Assembly (NCBI GenBank): GCA_035550315.1
Contig: DASZPL010000139.1
Location: 30,287 to 94,286, forward strand
Source of the DNA: DASZPL01 sp035550315
Lineage (GTDB): Bacteria; Actinomycetota; Actinomycetes; JAFAQI01
DNA length: 64,000 nucleotides
Direction: 5' to 3'
Both the position numbers and the translations under genes were made by a program. Shown here piece after piece: positions 1 through 7,586 of this stretch. The first letter of the stretch is position 1; each line of letters opens with the position of its first letter. Below the pieces are notes generated by a model. That model searched no databases. It saw only the letters and a list, made by a program, of their open reading frames with translations, and was not told the DNA's origin.

Positions 1-669
1 CAGCAGACCGCGGGGCGACAGCCACTCCGGCGCCGCCGCCATCACCCGGCGTAACACGTCCAGGCCATCCGCTCCCCCGTCCAGCGAGTGGAGCGGTTCG
101 TGCAGCCGCGCCTCGGCCGGCAACAGCCGGATCTGCTCGGTCGGCACGTACGGGACGTTGGCTAGTACGACGTCGACCCGGCCGCGCAGCTGCTCGGGCA
201 GCGCCGCGAACAGGTCGCCTTGATAGACCCGGCCACCGACCTCCGCCAGGTTCACTCGCGCGCACCCGACCGCCGCGGCATCGAGGTCGGCCGCGTGCAG
301 CTCGATGCCGCGCAGCGACGACGCCACGACCAGCCCGAGCGCGCCCGACCCGCAGCACAGGTCGACGACGACGTCGACTGCTTCGGCTGGCTGCCGGCGC
401 TCCCGGATGATCCGGATCGCCTCGCGAACCAGAGCCTCGGTCCGGCGGCGCGGCACGAACACGCCGGCGGAGACCCGGATCCGGCGGCCGCAGAACTCCG
501 CCCACCCCAGCACCTGCTCGAGCGGCGCACCGGCGGCACGTCGCGCCACCATCGCGTCGAGTTCGGCCGGCGACGCTGCGGCCTCGACCAGCAGCCGCGC
601 TTCGTCCTCGGCGTACACGCAGCCCGCCGCCCGCAGCCGCGCGACAACCGCCGAGTCCACACTGCACAC
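1..669 (-). CDS. PrmC/HemK-related glutamine-N5 methyltransferase (partial, C-terminus cut)
   Basis: SAM-dependent methyltransferase of the PrmC/HemK class, which methylates a glutamine side chain of a target protein such as a release factor. The visible 223 residues show a helical N-terminal recognition domain (residues 20-75), the SAM loop DLCCGSGALG near 103-112, and the active-site tetrapeptide as NVPY (171-174) instead of the usual NPPY. That variant points to the PrmC-related subgroup of unknown substrate rather than PrmC itself. Two in-frame GTG starts exist, at 669 and 660. The 3' part lies beyond the window. It is divergent from the DUF2332 gene. The class is clear; the substrate is unknown. 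Confidence 0.85.
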   Translation of the reverse strand, partial: MCSVDSAVVARLRAAGCVYAEDEARLLVEAAASPAELDAMVARRAAGAPLEQVLGWAEFCGRRIRVSAGVFVPRRRTEALVREAIRIIRERRQPAEAVDVVVDLCCGSGALGLVVASSLRGIELHAADLDAAAVGCARVNLAEVGGRVYQGDLFAALPEQLRGRVDVVLANVPYVPTEQIRLLPAEARLHEPLHSLDGGADGLDVLRRVMAAAPEWLSPRGLL

Positions 670-716
670 TCTGGCAGGGCGGCCGCGCCGTGCGACCGCC
701 CGCGGAGGTGGCTCGG

Positions 717-1790
717 GTGACGATTGCGGACAGCGACCGGCTGGACCAGCTTGCGCAGGTCTGGCAGTGGTTCGGCAACGACGCGTCGCCGACGTCGCCG
801 ATCTACGGCGCGATCTGCGAAGCGGTCGCGACCGACCGCGAGCTGCTCGGCCTCGTGCTGGAAACGCCCCCTGAGGCTCACCTGCCGCCGCTGTTGCTGA
901 CCGCCGTCCACTACCTGCTGCTCGCTGACCCGGATCAGCCGCTGCGCGCCGTCTATGCCGGCCGTTCCGACGCCGACCCGGCGCCGCTGTTTCGCGACAT
1001 CTGTCTCGACCGGCGCGACGAGATCCAGCAACTGATGCGCACCCGGCGAATCCAGACCAACGAGGTGCGCCGGAGCACCCTCATCGCCCCGTGCCTGTCG
1101 TGGGCCGCCGACCGCTACGGCGAGCCGGTCGCGTTGGTCGACGTGGGTTGCAGCGCCGGGCTGAACCTCTACTGCGACCGCTACCTGCTCGACTACGGCG
1201 ACCGGGGCACGACCGGCCCGCCCGACAGCGCGATCCGGCTGTCCTGCCGAGTGACCGGCGGCGAGCCGCCGATCAGGAGCGAACTGCCACCGATCGTCCA
1301 CCGGATCGGCGTCGACCTCGAGCCACCGGACCTGACCGATCCGGCAGATGTCCGCTGGCTGCTCGCCTGCGTCTGGCCGGGGACCGGGCGGTTCGGCCAC
1401 ACCGAGCGCGCGATCGCGGCCGCCCAGCCGCAGCCGCCACCGGTGGTCGCCGGTGACGCGATCGCGCTGCTGCCGCAGCTGCTGCGCGACGTGCCGGCGG
1501 AGGCCGGCCTGGTCTGCGTGTTGACGACCTGGGCGTTCTCCTACTTCTCGTCCGCCGATCGCGACCGCTTCATCGGGATTCTCACCGAAGTGGCCGACCG
1601 GCGACCGCTGGTGTGGCTGGCCGGCGACGTGCTCGGCAGCGTGCCGCTCGACGTGCTGCCTCCCGCAGCAGCCGGGACGCCGTTGTCCGGGCACGTCATG
1701 ACGGCGGGGACCTGGGAGGGCGGCGTGCTCTCAACCAGCTTGCTCGCGAAGGTGCAGCACCACGGCGAATGGCTCGACTGGCTGATCTGA
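717..1790 (+). CDS. DUF2332 family protein
   Basis: A 357-residue cytoplasmic protein of the DUF2332 family, whose biochemical role is not established. Residues around 140-150 carry a glycine-rich GCSAGLNL loop after a hydrophobic strand, like the SAM-binding loop of class I methyltransferases, so a methyltransferase-like fold is plausible but unproven. Reading can begin at GTG 690, but GTG 717 is preferred because GGAGGT at 704-709 sits 7 bases upstream. A second DUF2332 gene lies at 10309-11388, so the window holds two paralogues. The next gene is convergent, only 5 bases away. Confidence 0.85.
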   Translation: MTIADSDRLDQLAQVWQWFGNDASPTSPIYGAICEAVATDRELLGLVLETPPEAHLPPLLLTAVHYLLLADPDQPLRAVYAGRSDADPAPLFRDICLDRRDEIQQLMRTRRIQTNEVRRSTLIAPCLSWAADRYGEPVALVDVGCSAGLNLYCDRYLLDYGDRGTTGPPDSAIRLSCRVTGGEPPIRSELPPIVHRIGVDLEPPDLTDPADVRWLLACVWPGTGRFGHTERAIAAAQPQPPPVVAGDAIALLPQLLRDVPAEAGLVCVLTTWAFSYFSSADRDRFIGILTEVADRRPLVWLAGDVLGSVPLDVLPPAAAGTPLSGHVMTAGTWEGGVLSTSLLAKVQHHGEWLDWLI

Positions 1791-1795
1791 CCATC

Positions 1796-2239
1796 TCAGC
1801 GCTGCCGGTTCAGGCTGCCCCAGGAGCCTTCCTGCTCGTCGACCAAGCGGGTCGCCTCCTCGACGACGTCGAGGGCCAGCCAGGCGAGCGGTTCCTCGCA
1901 CACGACGAGCGGTTCGTTGTCCGGCCCGCGGGCGACCTCGTGACCGGCGAGCACCCACGGCCGCACTCCCGACCCGCGCACCTCGCGCAGATGCCGGTAG
2001 TCGTAGAGCCGGCGGGCTGCCCATAGCCGGACGCTGCGGCCCTCCCACCACGACTCGACCGCCAGCGGGCTGGCCGACAGGCCGGGCAGCGGCACGCCGG
2101 TCAGCTCGTCGTAGCTCTCCATCCGGTGGTCGTACGCCGGCCCCCGCGACCAGCGGACGTAGACGTCGTCGCGGCGCTCGATCAGCTCGGCGACCTCGTC
2201 GAGGCTGCCGATGGTTCGGAGATCCTGCGTCATCTCCAC
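1796..2239 (-). CDS. DUF6098-like hypothetical protein
   Basis: A 147-residue soluble protein that resembles the actinobacterial DUF6098 family by its N-terminal 'GSLDEVAELIERR..VYVRWSRGP' type of start (residues 12-35) and the PLPGLSASPL segment (50-59) followed by tryptophans. No catalytic motif, signal peptide or membrane segment is visible. It lies between the convergent DUF2332 gene and a co-directional PfpI-type gene, in a run of small proteins that looks like a general stress set. The function is unknown; the family call rests on recall of the pattern. Confidence 0.7.
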   Translation of the reverse strand: MEMTQDLRTIGSLDEVAELIERRDDVYVRWSRGPAYDHRMESYDELTGVPLPGLSASPLAVESWWEGRSVRLWAARRLYDYRHLREVRGSGVRPWVLAGHEVARGPDNEPLVVCEEPLAWLALDVVEEATRLVDEQEGSWGSLNRQR

Positions 2240-2288
2240 GACGAGTGCTCTGCCCCTCCCAGGCTGGTACGCGCGGTCGGCCGGGCCG

Positions 2289-2840
2289 CTACGCGAACTG
2301 GTCGACCATCGCCTCGCAGAACGCCTTGAGGTCGTCCGGCTTGCGGCTGCTCACCAGGGTGTTCGGCCCGGCGGTGCAGACGACCACTTCCTCGTCGACC
2401 CAGGTGCCGCCGGCGTTACGGATGTCGGTCTGCACGCTCGGCCAACTGGTCAACGTCCGGTCCCGGACGACGTCGGCCTCGACCAGCGTCCATGGCCCGT
2501 GACAGATCACCGCGACCGGCTTGCCGTCGGTGAAGAACGACTTGGCGAACGCGACGGCCGCGTCCACGGTCCGCAACTGGTCCGGGTTGGCAACGCCGCC
2601 GGGAAGCACCAACGCGTCGTAGTCGGCGGCGTTGGCGTCGTCGACGGTCACGTCGACGTCGAATTGGTCGGCCTTGTCGAGATGGTTGAACGCCTGCACC
2701 TTGCCGGCTTCGGGCGCGACCAGCTTCGGCGTACCGCCCGCTTGTTCTACGGCCTTCCAGGGCTCAACCAGCTCGACCTGCTCGATGCCCTCGGTCGCAA
2801 CCAGAAACGCGATCGTCTTGCCGGTCAGTTCTGCTGCCAT
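2289..2840 (-). CDS. DJ-1/PfpI family protein (type 1 glutamine amidotransferase fold)
   Basis: A 183-residue DJ-1/PfpI superfamily protein, close in length to PfpI and YhbO-type proteins that act as glyoxalase, deglycase or chaperone-like stress proteins. The nucleophile elbow is seen as ICHGPW (Cys near residue 111), preceded by the LVLPGG strand-turn near 76-81. Residues 5-20 form the first beta-alpha unit. ATG 2840 has a purine-rich stretch upstream. It sits 23 bases downstream of the DUF5709 gene, so the two may be co-transcribed in a stress context. The exact substrate cannot be read from the sequence. Confidence 0.9.
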   Translation of the reverse strand: MAAELTGKTIAFLVATEGIEQVELVEPWKAVEQAGGTPKLVAPEAGKVQAFNHLDKADQFDVDVTVDDANAADYDALVLPGGVANPDQLRTVDAAVAFAKSFFTDGKPVAVICHGPWTLVEADVVRDRTLTSWPSVQTDIRNAGGTWVDEEVVVCTAGPNTLVSSRKPDDLKAFCEAMVDQFA

Positions 2841-2863
2841 CGGTCCTCCGTTCGCGTGCTCGG

Positions 2864-3292
2864 TCAGCCGAGCGGTGGCTCGTCGGTCTCGTGCATGGCG
2901 CGTTCCTCAGCGGTGTAGCCGCCGCCATCCGCGCCGACGTCCTCCGCCCATGAGTCCTGCTCCTTGTTGGTGCCACCCTCGCGGCTTTCAGCGAACCGGC
3001 CGGTCTGCTCTTCTTCATCGGCCGGATAGGGATCGTCGTCAGTGGGACGCCGCCGCTGGCGATCGGGCTGCTCGCGGCGCAGCCGGTCGTCGAGTGGCTC
3101 GCGGTCGCGCGTCTCCGCGGCCGTCGTACCAAACTCGTCGGCGGCGATCGGATAGTCGCGTGGCACGGCGTAGTCCTCTTGCGCATCGCCGGTGATCACC
3201 TTGCTCGGAAGCGCGCCGGAGTGGTCCGGGATGCCTTCGTCCTCGAGTTCCGAACCGGGATCGGGCTCGCGCGAATCGGGTGGCACGGTCAT
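2864..3292 (-). CDS. DUF5709 family protein
   Basis: A 142-residue, very hydrophilic and acidic protein with the features of actinobacterial DUF5709: an N-terminal 'SELEDEGIPDHSG' patch (14-26), a central arginine-rich section, and a C-terminal 'AEERAMH' segment (129-135). It looks largely disordered, with no enzyme motif, signal or membrane segment. It is followed 23 bases later by the PfpI gene, suggesting a shared transcript. A strong hairpin lies just upstream (3311-3335), between it and the TetR gene. Role unknown; presence in stress-type clusters is an inference. Confidence 0.8.
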   Translation of the reverse strand: MTVPPDSREPDPGSELEDEGIPDHSGALPSKVITGDAQEDYAVPRDYPIAADEFGTTAAETRDREPLDDRLRREQPDRQRRRPTDDDPYPADEEEQTGRFAESREGGTNKEQDSWAEDVGADGGGYTAEERAMHETDEPPLG

Positions 3293-3310
3293 ACCAAGAC
3301 CCTTCCCGAG

Positions 3311-3335
3311 GCACCCCGTGAAAAACGCGGGGTGC
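3311..3335 (-). terminator. Hairpin after the TetR gene, probable terminator
   Basis: Perfect 8-bp arms GCACCCCG (3311-3318) and CGGGGTGC (3328-3335) enclose a 9-base loop, starting 4 bases after the TetR stop codon on the minus strand. There is no U-tract after the stem, so it would be the tail-less type of terminator proposed for actinobacteria. It separates the TetR gene from the DUF5709-PfpI pair. Confidence 0.55.
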
Positions 3336-3338
3336 GGC

Positions 3339-4334
3339 TCAGTCGGGTCGGCGTTCGCGCGCCCGGCGCATCTCCTCGCGGTGCTCGTGCGCGACCTTGC
3401 GCCACTGCTCGGCGTGTTCGCGGCGCAGCCGGCGCGTCTCCTCCTGCCACCGGCGCCGCAGCTCCGGGTCGTCCTTCCAGGACGCGCGGTCGGCGCCGGG
3501 ATGCTGGTGCTGGAAGTCGCGCCACAACCCCCGTGCTTGGCGAAGCGCGCTGGCGACCTGCTTGCCGGCTCGTTGCGCGGCCTCGGCCGCCGCCTTCAGC
3601 TGCTCCCGGCTTCCCGCACCCTGAACCATCACCGCGAACGCCCACAGCCCGGCGTTGACCAGCTTGGCCGCCCGGTGCACCTCGTCGGTCGTCTGCTCGA
3701 TGACAAGGTCGACGTCATCGCTGTCGGCGGCATGGCGGCGTAGCGCTTGGAACTGGACCTGCCAGAGCCCGAGCATGGCGTACGCCGCGACCTTCGGCTC
3801 CGGGTCGTCCGGGCTGACGCCTGCGCGGGCCGCCATCGCCTCGGCGGCGACGCCGACCAGCCGGTCCATCATGTCGTGCTGGGCGGCGCGCAGCGACGGT
3901 GTGCTGTCGATCAGAGCCGTGAACTGCCGAAACATCGGCAGCGCAACCGGGCCGCGGCCGGTGTCGGTCTGACTCCACGCGGCGCGCAGCGATTCGAGGT
4001 CCTGCGCCAGCACGTCGAGCATCGCGTCAACCGGCGAACGCGCCGGCGCGTCGGGGCCAAGGGCTGCGCGGATCGCCTCCGCCATATCGGCCTCGCGGTC
4101 GAGAAGCAACGACTCCTTGGTCGGGAAGTAGTTGTAGATCGTCTTCTCGGAGACACCGCATGCGTCGGCGACCTCGCTCACCCGCACGGCGTCGAAGCCA
4201 CGGATCAGAAACATCTCGGTCGCGGTGTTAGAGATGAGCTCGCGGGTCAGCCGCTTCTTGCGTTCGCGCAGGCCCTCGCGCACCTCGTCACCAGAACCGC
4301 GGTCATTTGGGCCGGGGTCATCGGGGCCTGGCAT
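3339..4334 (-). CDS. TetR family regulator with long charged C-terminal tail
   Basis: A 331-residue transcriptional regulator. The TetR helix-turn-helix spans about residues 47-72 with the typical VSEKTIYNYFPTKESLL recognition region. The ligand domain runs to about 225; the last 100 or so residues are a strongly charged, Arg/Glu/Gln/Trp-rich helical tail not found in ordinary 190-220 residue TetR proteins. ATG 4334 is chosen; an in-frame ATG at 4370 would run into the divergent promoter region. It is divergent from a DrrAB-type exporter and probably represses it through the dyad at 4359-4388. The tail may form a coiled coil; its purpose is unknown. Confidence 0.9.
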   Translation of the reverse strand: MPGPDDPGPNDRGSGDEVREGLRERKKRLTRELISNTATEMFLIRGFDAVRVSEVADACGVSEKTIYNYFPTKESLLLDREADMAEAIRAALGPDAPARSPVDAMLDVLAQDLESLRAAWSQTDTGRGPVALPMFRQFTALIDSTPSLRAAQHDMMDRLVGVAAEAMAARAGVSPDDPEPKVAAYAMLGLWQVQFQALRRHAADSDDVDLVIEQTTDEVHRAAKLVNAGLWAFAVMVQGAGSREQLKAAAEAAQRAGKQVASALRQARGLWRDFQHQHPGADRASWKDDPELRRRWQEETRRLRREHAEQWRKVAHEHREEMRRARERRPD

Positions 4335-4358
4335 GTATCCAGGATATCGCGGGGAAAA

Positions 4359-4388
4359 TACAGTTGCCAAATCTTTCTAGTCACTGTA
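4359..4388. promoter_or_regulatory. Candidate TetR operator between regulator and ABC exporter
   Basis: An inverted repeat TACAGT (4359-4364) and ACTGTA (4383-4388) is separated by 18 AT-rich bases in the 66-bp divergent gap between the TetR start (4334) and the ABC ATPase start (4401). Its symmetry and placement suit a TetR dimer controlling both genes. This is inference from position; binding is not shown. Confidence 0.45.
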
Positions 4389-4400
4389 AGTTCCCGATTC

Positions 4401-5375
4401 ATGACCCCAGACCTCGCCGTCCTGACCGACGGCCTCACCAAGCGCTTCGGCGACCTCGTCGCCGTCGACCACGTCGACCTGGCGATCCCGGCCGGCACGG
4501 TAGCGGCGTTGCTCGGCCCGAACGGCGCCGGTAAGACCACCACCGTCCGCATGCTGGCCACGTTGTCGGCCCCGACCAGCGGGTCCGCGACGGTCTGCGG
4601 CTACGACGTCGTCCGTCACGCGGACGCGGTCCGCAACGTGCTGTCGCTGACCGGCCAGTTCGCCGCACTGGAGGCGAACCTCACGCCGCGGGAGAACCTG
4701 GCGTTGATGGCCGGGCTCCGCGGCTACGGCCGCGGCGCCGCCGCGCGGATCGCCGACCGACTGATCGACCGGTTCGACATCGGCGAGTTCCGCGACAAGC
4801 AGGTCAAGAACATTTCCGGCGGGCAGCGCCGGCGGGTGGACCTCGCGGCGAGCCTCGTGACCCAGCCGCAGCTGCTCGTGCTGGACGAGCCGACCACCGG
4901 GCTGGATCCCCGCAGCCGGCAGGTGGTGTGGTCGACCGTCCGCGAGCTGGTCGCCGAAGGCGTCACCTTGCTGCTGACCACGCAATACCTCGAGGAAGCC
5001 GACGAGCTCGCCGACAGCATCGTGCTGATCGACCATGGCCGGGCCGTCGCCACCGGCACGCCCGCCGACCTGAAGGCGAGGATCGGTGACCACCGGGTCG
5101 ACGTCGTCGCCACCGACGCCGCCGGCCTGCACCAGCTGAACGCCGCCCTCGATCCGTCCTTCGAGCTGACCGTCGCCGTCGAGCGCCGGATGCTGTCGAT
5201 CCCCGCGCCCCGGGAGGCGGCCGACCTGTCCCGGGTCGCCGACGCGGTCGCGGCCACCGGCGTACCCGTCGACGAAGTCGCATTACGCCGGCCAACGCTC
5301 GACGACGCGTTCCTCGCCCTGACCGGCCAAGCGCCGGCGGAAGACTTCGCTTCGCAGGAGGCCGTCCCCGCATGA
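4401..5375 (+). CDS. ABC exporter ATP-binding protein, DrrA type
   Basis: A 324-residue nucleotide-binding subunit that powers export of a hydrophobic compound or drug together with the permease that follows. Walker A is GPNGAGKT (about 40-47), the signature is ISGGQRRR (about 138-145), and Walker B is LLVLDEPTTGLD (about 156-167), followed by the switch region LLTTQYLEE. The C-terminal 90 residues resemble the DrrA regulatory extension. The true start is ATG 4401; the open frame extends far upstream through the antisense TetR gene without a matching domain. The stop overlaps the permease start (ATGA), so the two are translationally coupled. Confidence 0.95.
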   Translation: MTPDLAVLTDGLTKRFGDLVAVDHVDLAIPAGTVAALLGPNGAGKTTTVRMLATLSAPTSGSATVCGYDVVRHADAVRNVLSLTGQFAALEANLTPRENLALMAGLRGYGRGAAARIADRLIDRFDIGEFRDKQVKNISGGQRRRVDLAASLVTQPQLLVLDEPTTGLDPRSRQVVWSTVRELVAEGVTLLLTTQYLEEADELADSIVLIDHGRAVATGTPADLKARIGDHRVDVVATDAAGLHQLNAALDPSFELTVAVERRMLSIPAPREAADLSRVADAVAATGVPVDEVALRRPTLDDAFLALTGQAPAEDFASQEAVPA

Positions 5376-6232
5376 CCGACATCGCCGTCCCCTACTCCGC
5401 GCCCGTCGGCCGCGGCCACCATGAGCCGCTGCCCGCACGGCCGAGCCGCCCGGCGCGCTACCTGCGCGAGACCGCGCTGCTCGTGCGCCGCAGCCTGCGC
5501 ACGATTCCGCGGGTGCCGGAACGCCTCAGTGACGTCACGATCCAGCCGGTCGTGTTCACGTTGCTGTTCCTCTACGTGTTCGGCTCCGCCATCCACATCC
5601 CGGGCATGCGCTACCAGGACTACCTGCTGCCGGGACTGATCGGTCAGAGCCTGGCCTTCGGCGTCGTCGGCGCCGGCGTCGCGACGTCGACCGACTTCAC
5701 CACCGGCGTGATCGACCGGTTCCGCTCGCTGCCGGTGACCCGGCTCGCGGTGATCACCGCACAGGTGGTCGGGCAGATCCTCGAGCAGATCCTGGGCCTC
5801 GCCATCGTGATCGCGATCGGGCTCGGCCTGGGGTGGCGACCGGATCTCAGCGTCACCGGCGGCTTCGAGCTGGCCGGGTTGATGCTGCTCGGTCTGACCG
5901 CCTTCACCTGGTTCGGCGTCCTGATGGGGATGCTGGTCCGCAGTTCCGACGCGATGCAGGGCCTGGGCTTCGCGGTAGTGTTCCCGCTGTCGTTCCTCGC
6001 CGGCACGTTCGTGCCGATCGAAGGGATGAAGACGGTGCCGCGGGTGATCGGTGAATGGGACCCGCTGTCGTCGTTCGTCGCCGCGGTTCGCCACATCAGC
6101 CAGGGCACCGACGCCCACGGATCGTGGCAGTTGACCCACCCGGAGATCGCGATGGTCGGCTGGTGCCTGCTGGTGATCGCGATCTGCGTGCCGCTGGCAC
6201 TGCATCGGTTCCGCTCGATGGCCGCGAGCTAG
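5372..6232 (+). CDS. ABC exporter permease, DrrB/ABC-2 type
   Basis: A 286-residue integral membrane protein of the ABC-2 permease family. After a 45-residue cytoplasmic N-terminus, six hydrophobic segments are visible, and the C-terminal region holds the typical FAVVFPLSFLAGTFVP helix preceding an extracellular loop. It pairs with the DrrA-type ATPase whose stop codon it overlaps by 4 bases. Together they should form a homodimeric permease with two ATPases that exports a lipid-like or drug substrate under control of the divergent TetR protein. The cargo cannot be told. Confidence 0.93.
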   Translation: MTDIAVPYSAPVGRGHHEPLPARPSRPARYLRETALLVRRSLRTIPRVPERLSDVTIQPVVFTLLFLYVFGSAIHIPGMRYQDYLLPGLIGQSLAFGVVGAGVATSTDFTTGVIDRFRSLPVTRLAVITAQVVGQILEQILGLAIVIAIGLGLGWRPDLSVTGGFELAGLMLLGLTAFTWFGVLMGMLVRSSDAMQGLGFAVVFPLSFLAGTFVPIEGMKTVPRVIGEWDPLSSFVAAVRHISQGTDAHGSWQLTHPEIAMVGWCLLVIAICVPLALHRFRSMAAS

Positions 6233-6254
6233 GCGACGCGAGGAACGCCGCCGG

Positions 6255-7451
6255 TCAGTCCGGCGGGAGCACAACCTCCGGCAGCGGATGGCGGTAGAGC
6301 GCCGCGGCGTTCTCGCAGCAGATCTGGCGCAGCTCGCCCGGCGGCAGGTGACCCCACGCCGCTTCGATGACGTCCTGAGTGTCGGGCCACGTGCTGTCAC
6401 CGTGCGGGTAGTCGACCTCGACCATGATGTTCTCGACGCCGATCCGGTAGCGGGTGTCGATGGTTGACGGGTCGTCGAGCGTGCAGAACCAGAAGTTGCG
6501 GGTCAGCACCTCGGCGGGCCGGATGTCCCAGCCCAAGCCGTAGCCGGACCGGTCGACGATGTTGTCCAGCCGGTCGAGCAGCATCGCCACCCAGCCGATC
6601 CCGCCCTCGCTCATCGCGATCTTCAACGGCGGGTGCTGCAGCGGGTAGCCGGACCACAACCATTCGGCGCATGCCCCGAGTGACTGCTGGCCGAACAGCG
6701 TCGCGACCAGTTGCACCGCGGGCGACCCGGGCGGCGGCATCGGCATCCCGGAGCTGCCGACATGCAGCGAGATCACGGTGTCGGTCTCGACGCAGGCCTC
6801 GATGATCGGGTCCCAGTGCTCGCGCTGCCACAACGACGGCAGACCCAGCTCGTGCGGGCGCTCGGGCAACGTGACCGAGGCGAAACCCCGCGCGGCGTTC
6901 CGCCGGATCTCGGCCGCCGCCAGCTGCGGGTCGCTGAGATAGGTAATGCCGAGCGGGACGATGCGCTGCGGGTACGCCGAGTACCACTCGTCGTACAGCC
7001 AGTCGTTCCAGGCCCGCACGCACGCCAGGCCGAGCTCCCGGTCGTCAACCGACGAGAGCACCCGGCCGGAGAACCCGGTGATCTGCGACGGAAAGCTCAC
7101 CGACGCCCAGATGCCGGCGAGGTCCATGTCCTTAACCCGCTCGCGCACGTCGTAGCAGCCCGGACGCATCTGGTCGAAGCGAAACGGCTCCATGGTCACC
7201 GTCTCCGGGCGGCGGCCCGCGACCGCGTTCATGCCGACCTGGGTGTAGCGCTTGCCTTCGAATTCCCAGACCTGATGGCCGGACCGGGTTTCGACGATCC
7301 GTGGGGCGCGGTCGGCGAGCGCGGCAGGCATCCGGCCCACGAAAGTGTTTGGCGGCTCGACAACGTGGTCATCGACGGAGATGACGGTGTAGCGCACCCG
7401 GCGGGGCTCAGGCTCCGGCAGAAAGAGAGTGGTGTCGAGTTCGAGGGTCAT
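6255..7451 (-). CDS. Amidohydrolase family protein (PF04909-like)
   Basis: A 398-residue TIM-barrel metal-dependent hydrolase or decarboxylase of the amidohydrolase-2 family (relatives: ACMSD, gamma-resorcylate decarboxylase). The first strand has SVDDHVVEP (about 25-33), a mid-barrel LHVGSSG (about 226) carries a metal His, and the C-terminal VDYPHGDSTWPD motif (about 347-358) carries the active-site Asp. ATG 7451 is preferred to the overlapping ATG 7454. It stands alone, convergent with the ABC permease and divergent from the SpoIIE phosphatase. Two more members of this family lie in the 10-16 kb operon. Substrate unknown. Confidence 0.88.
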   Translation of the reverse strand: MTLELDTTLFLPEPEPRRVRYTVISVDDHVVEPPNTFVGRMPAALADRAPRIVETRSGHQVWEFEGKRYTQVGMNAVAGRRPETVTMEPFRFDQMRPGCYDVRERVKDMDLAGIWASVSFPSQITGFSGRVLSSVDDRELGLACVRAWNDWLYDEWYSAYPQRIVPLGITYLSDPQLAAAEIRRNAARGFASVTLPERPHELGLPSLWQREHWDPIIEACVETDTVISLHVGSSGMPMPPPGSPAVQLVATLFGQQSLGACAEWLWSGYPLQHPPLKIAMSEGGIGWVAMLLDRLDNIVDRSGYGLGWDIRPAEVLTRNFWFCTLDDPSTIDTRYRIGVENIMVEVDYPHGDSTWPDTQDVIEAAWGHLPPGELRQICCENAAALYRHPLPEVVLPPD

Positions 7452-7586
7452 CAAATCCGTCCCGCCTGCCTACCCCGCTCAGGGTATCGGCGGCGGACCG
7501 CCGCGCGATGCGAGACTTCGTCGGTGACCACAGACGAGTGTCCGCCGGCCAGCGCGGCCGGCGGCATCGACTGGAGGCCTGACGAG

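Noticed and set aside
252..1694. 480-codon open frame on the minus strand antisense to DUF2332
   Set aside because: Its composition is Arg/Gly/Val-rich without domains, and it is the shadow of a GC-rich gene; the plus-strand DUF2332 gene has motifs and a ribosome site.
4724..6400. 558-codon minus-strand frame under the ABC exporter
   Set aside because: Low-complexity Arg/Asp/His-rich shadow translation, no motif, while both ABC genes on the plus strand are clear.
7480..7510. GC-rich palindrome and GGGTAT as a sigma-B-type promoter for the phosphatase gene
   Set aside because: No matching GTTT-like -35 element at the right distance, and the GC palindrome may be chance.
6711..7586. Long 5' extension of the SpoIIE phosphatase frame
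   Set aside because: It lies antisense to the amidohydrolase gene and has no domain; ATG 7587 with GGAGG explains the start.
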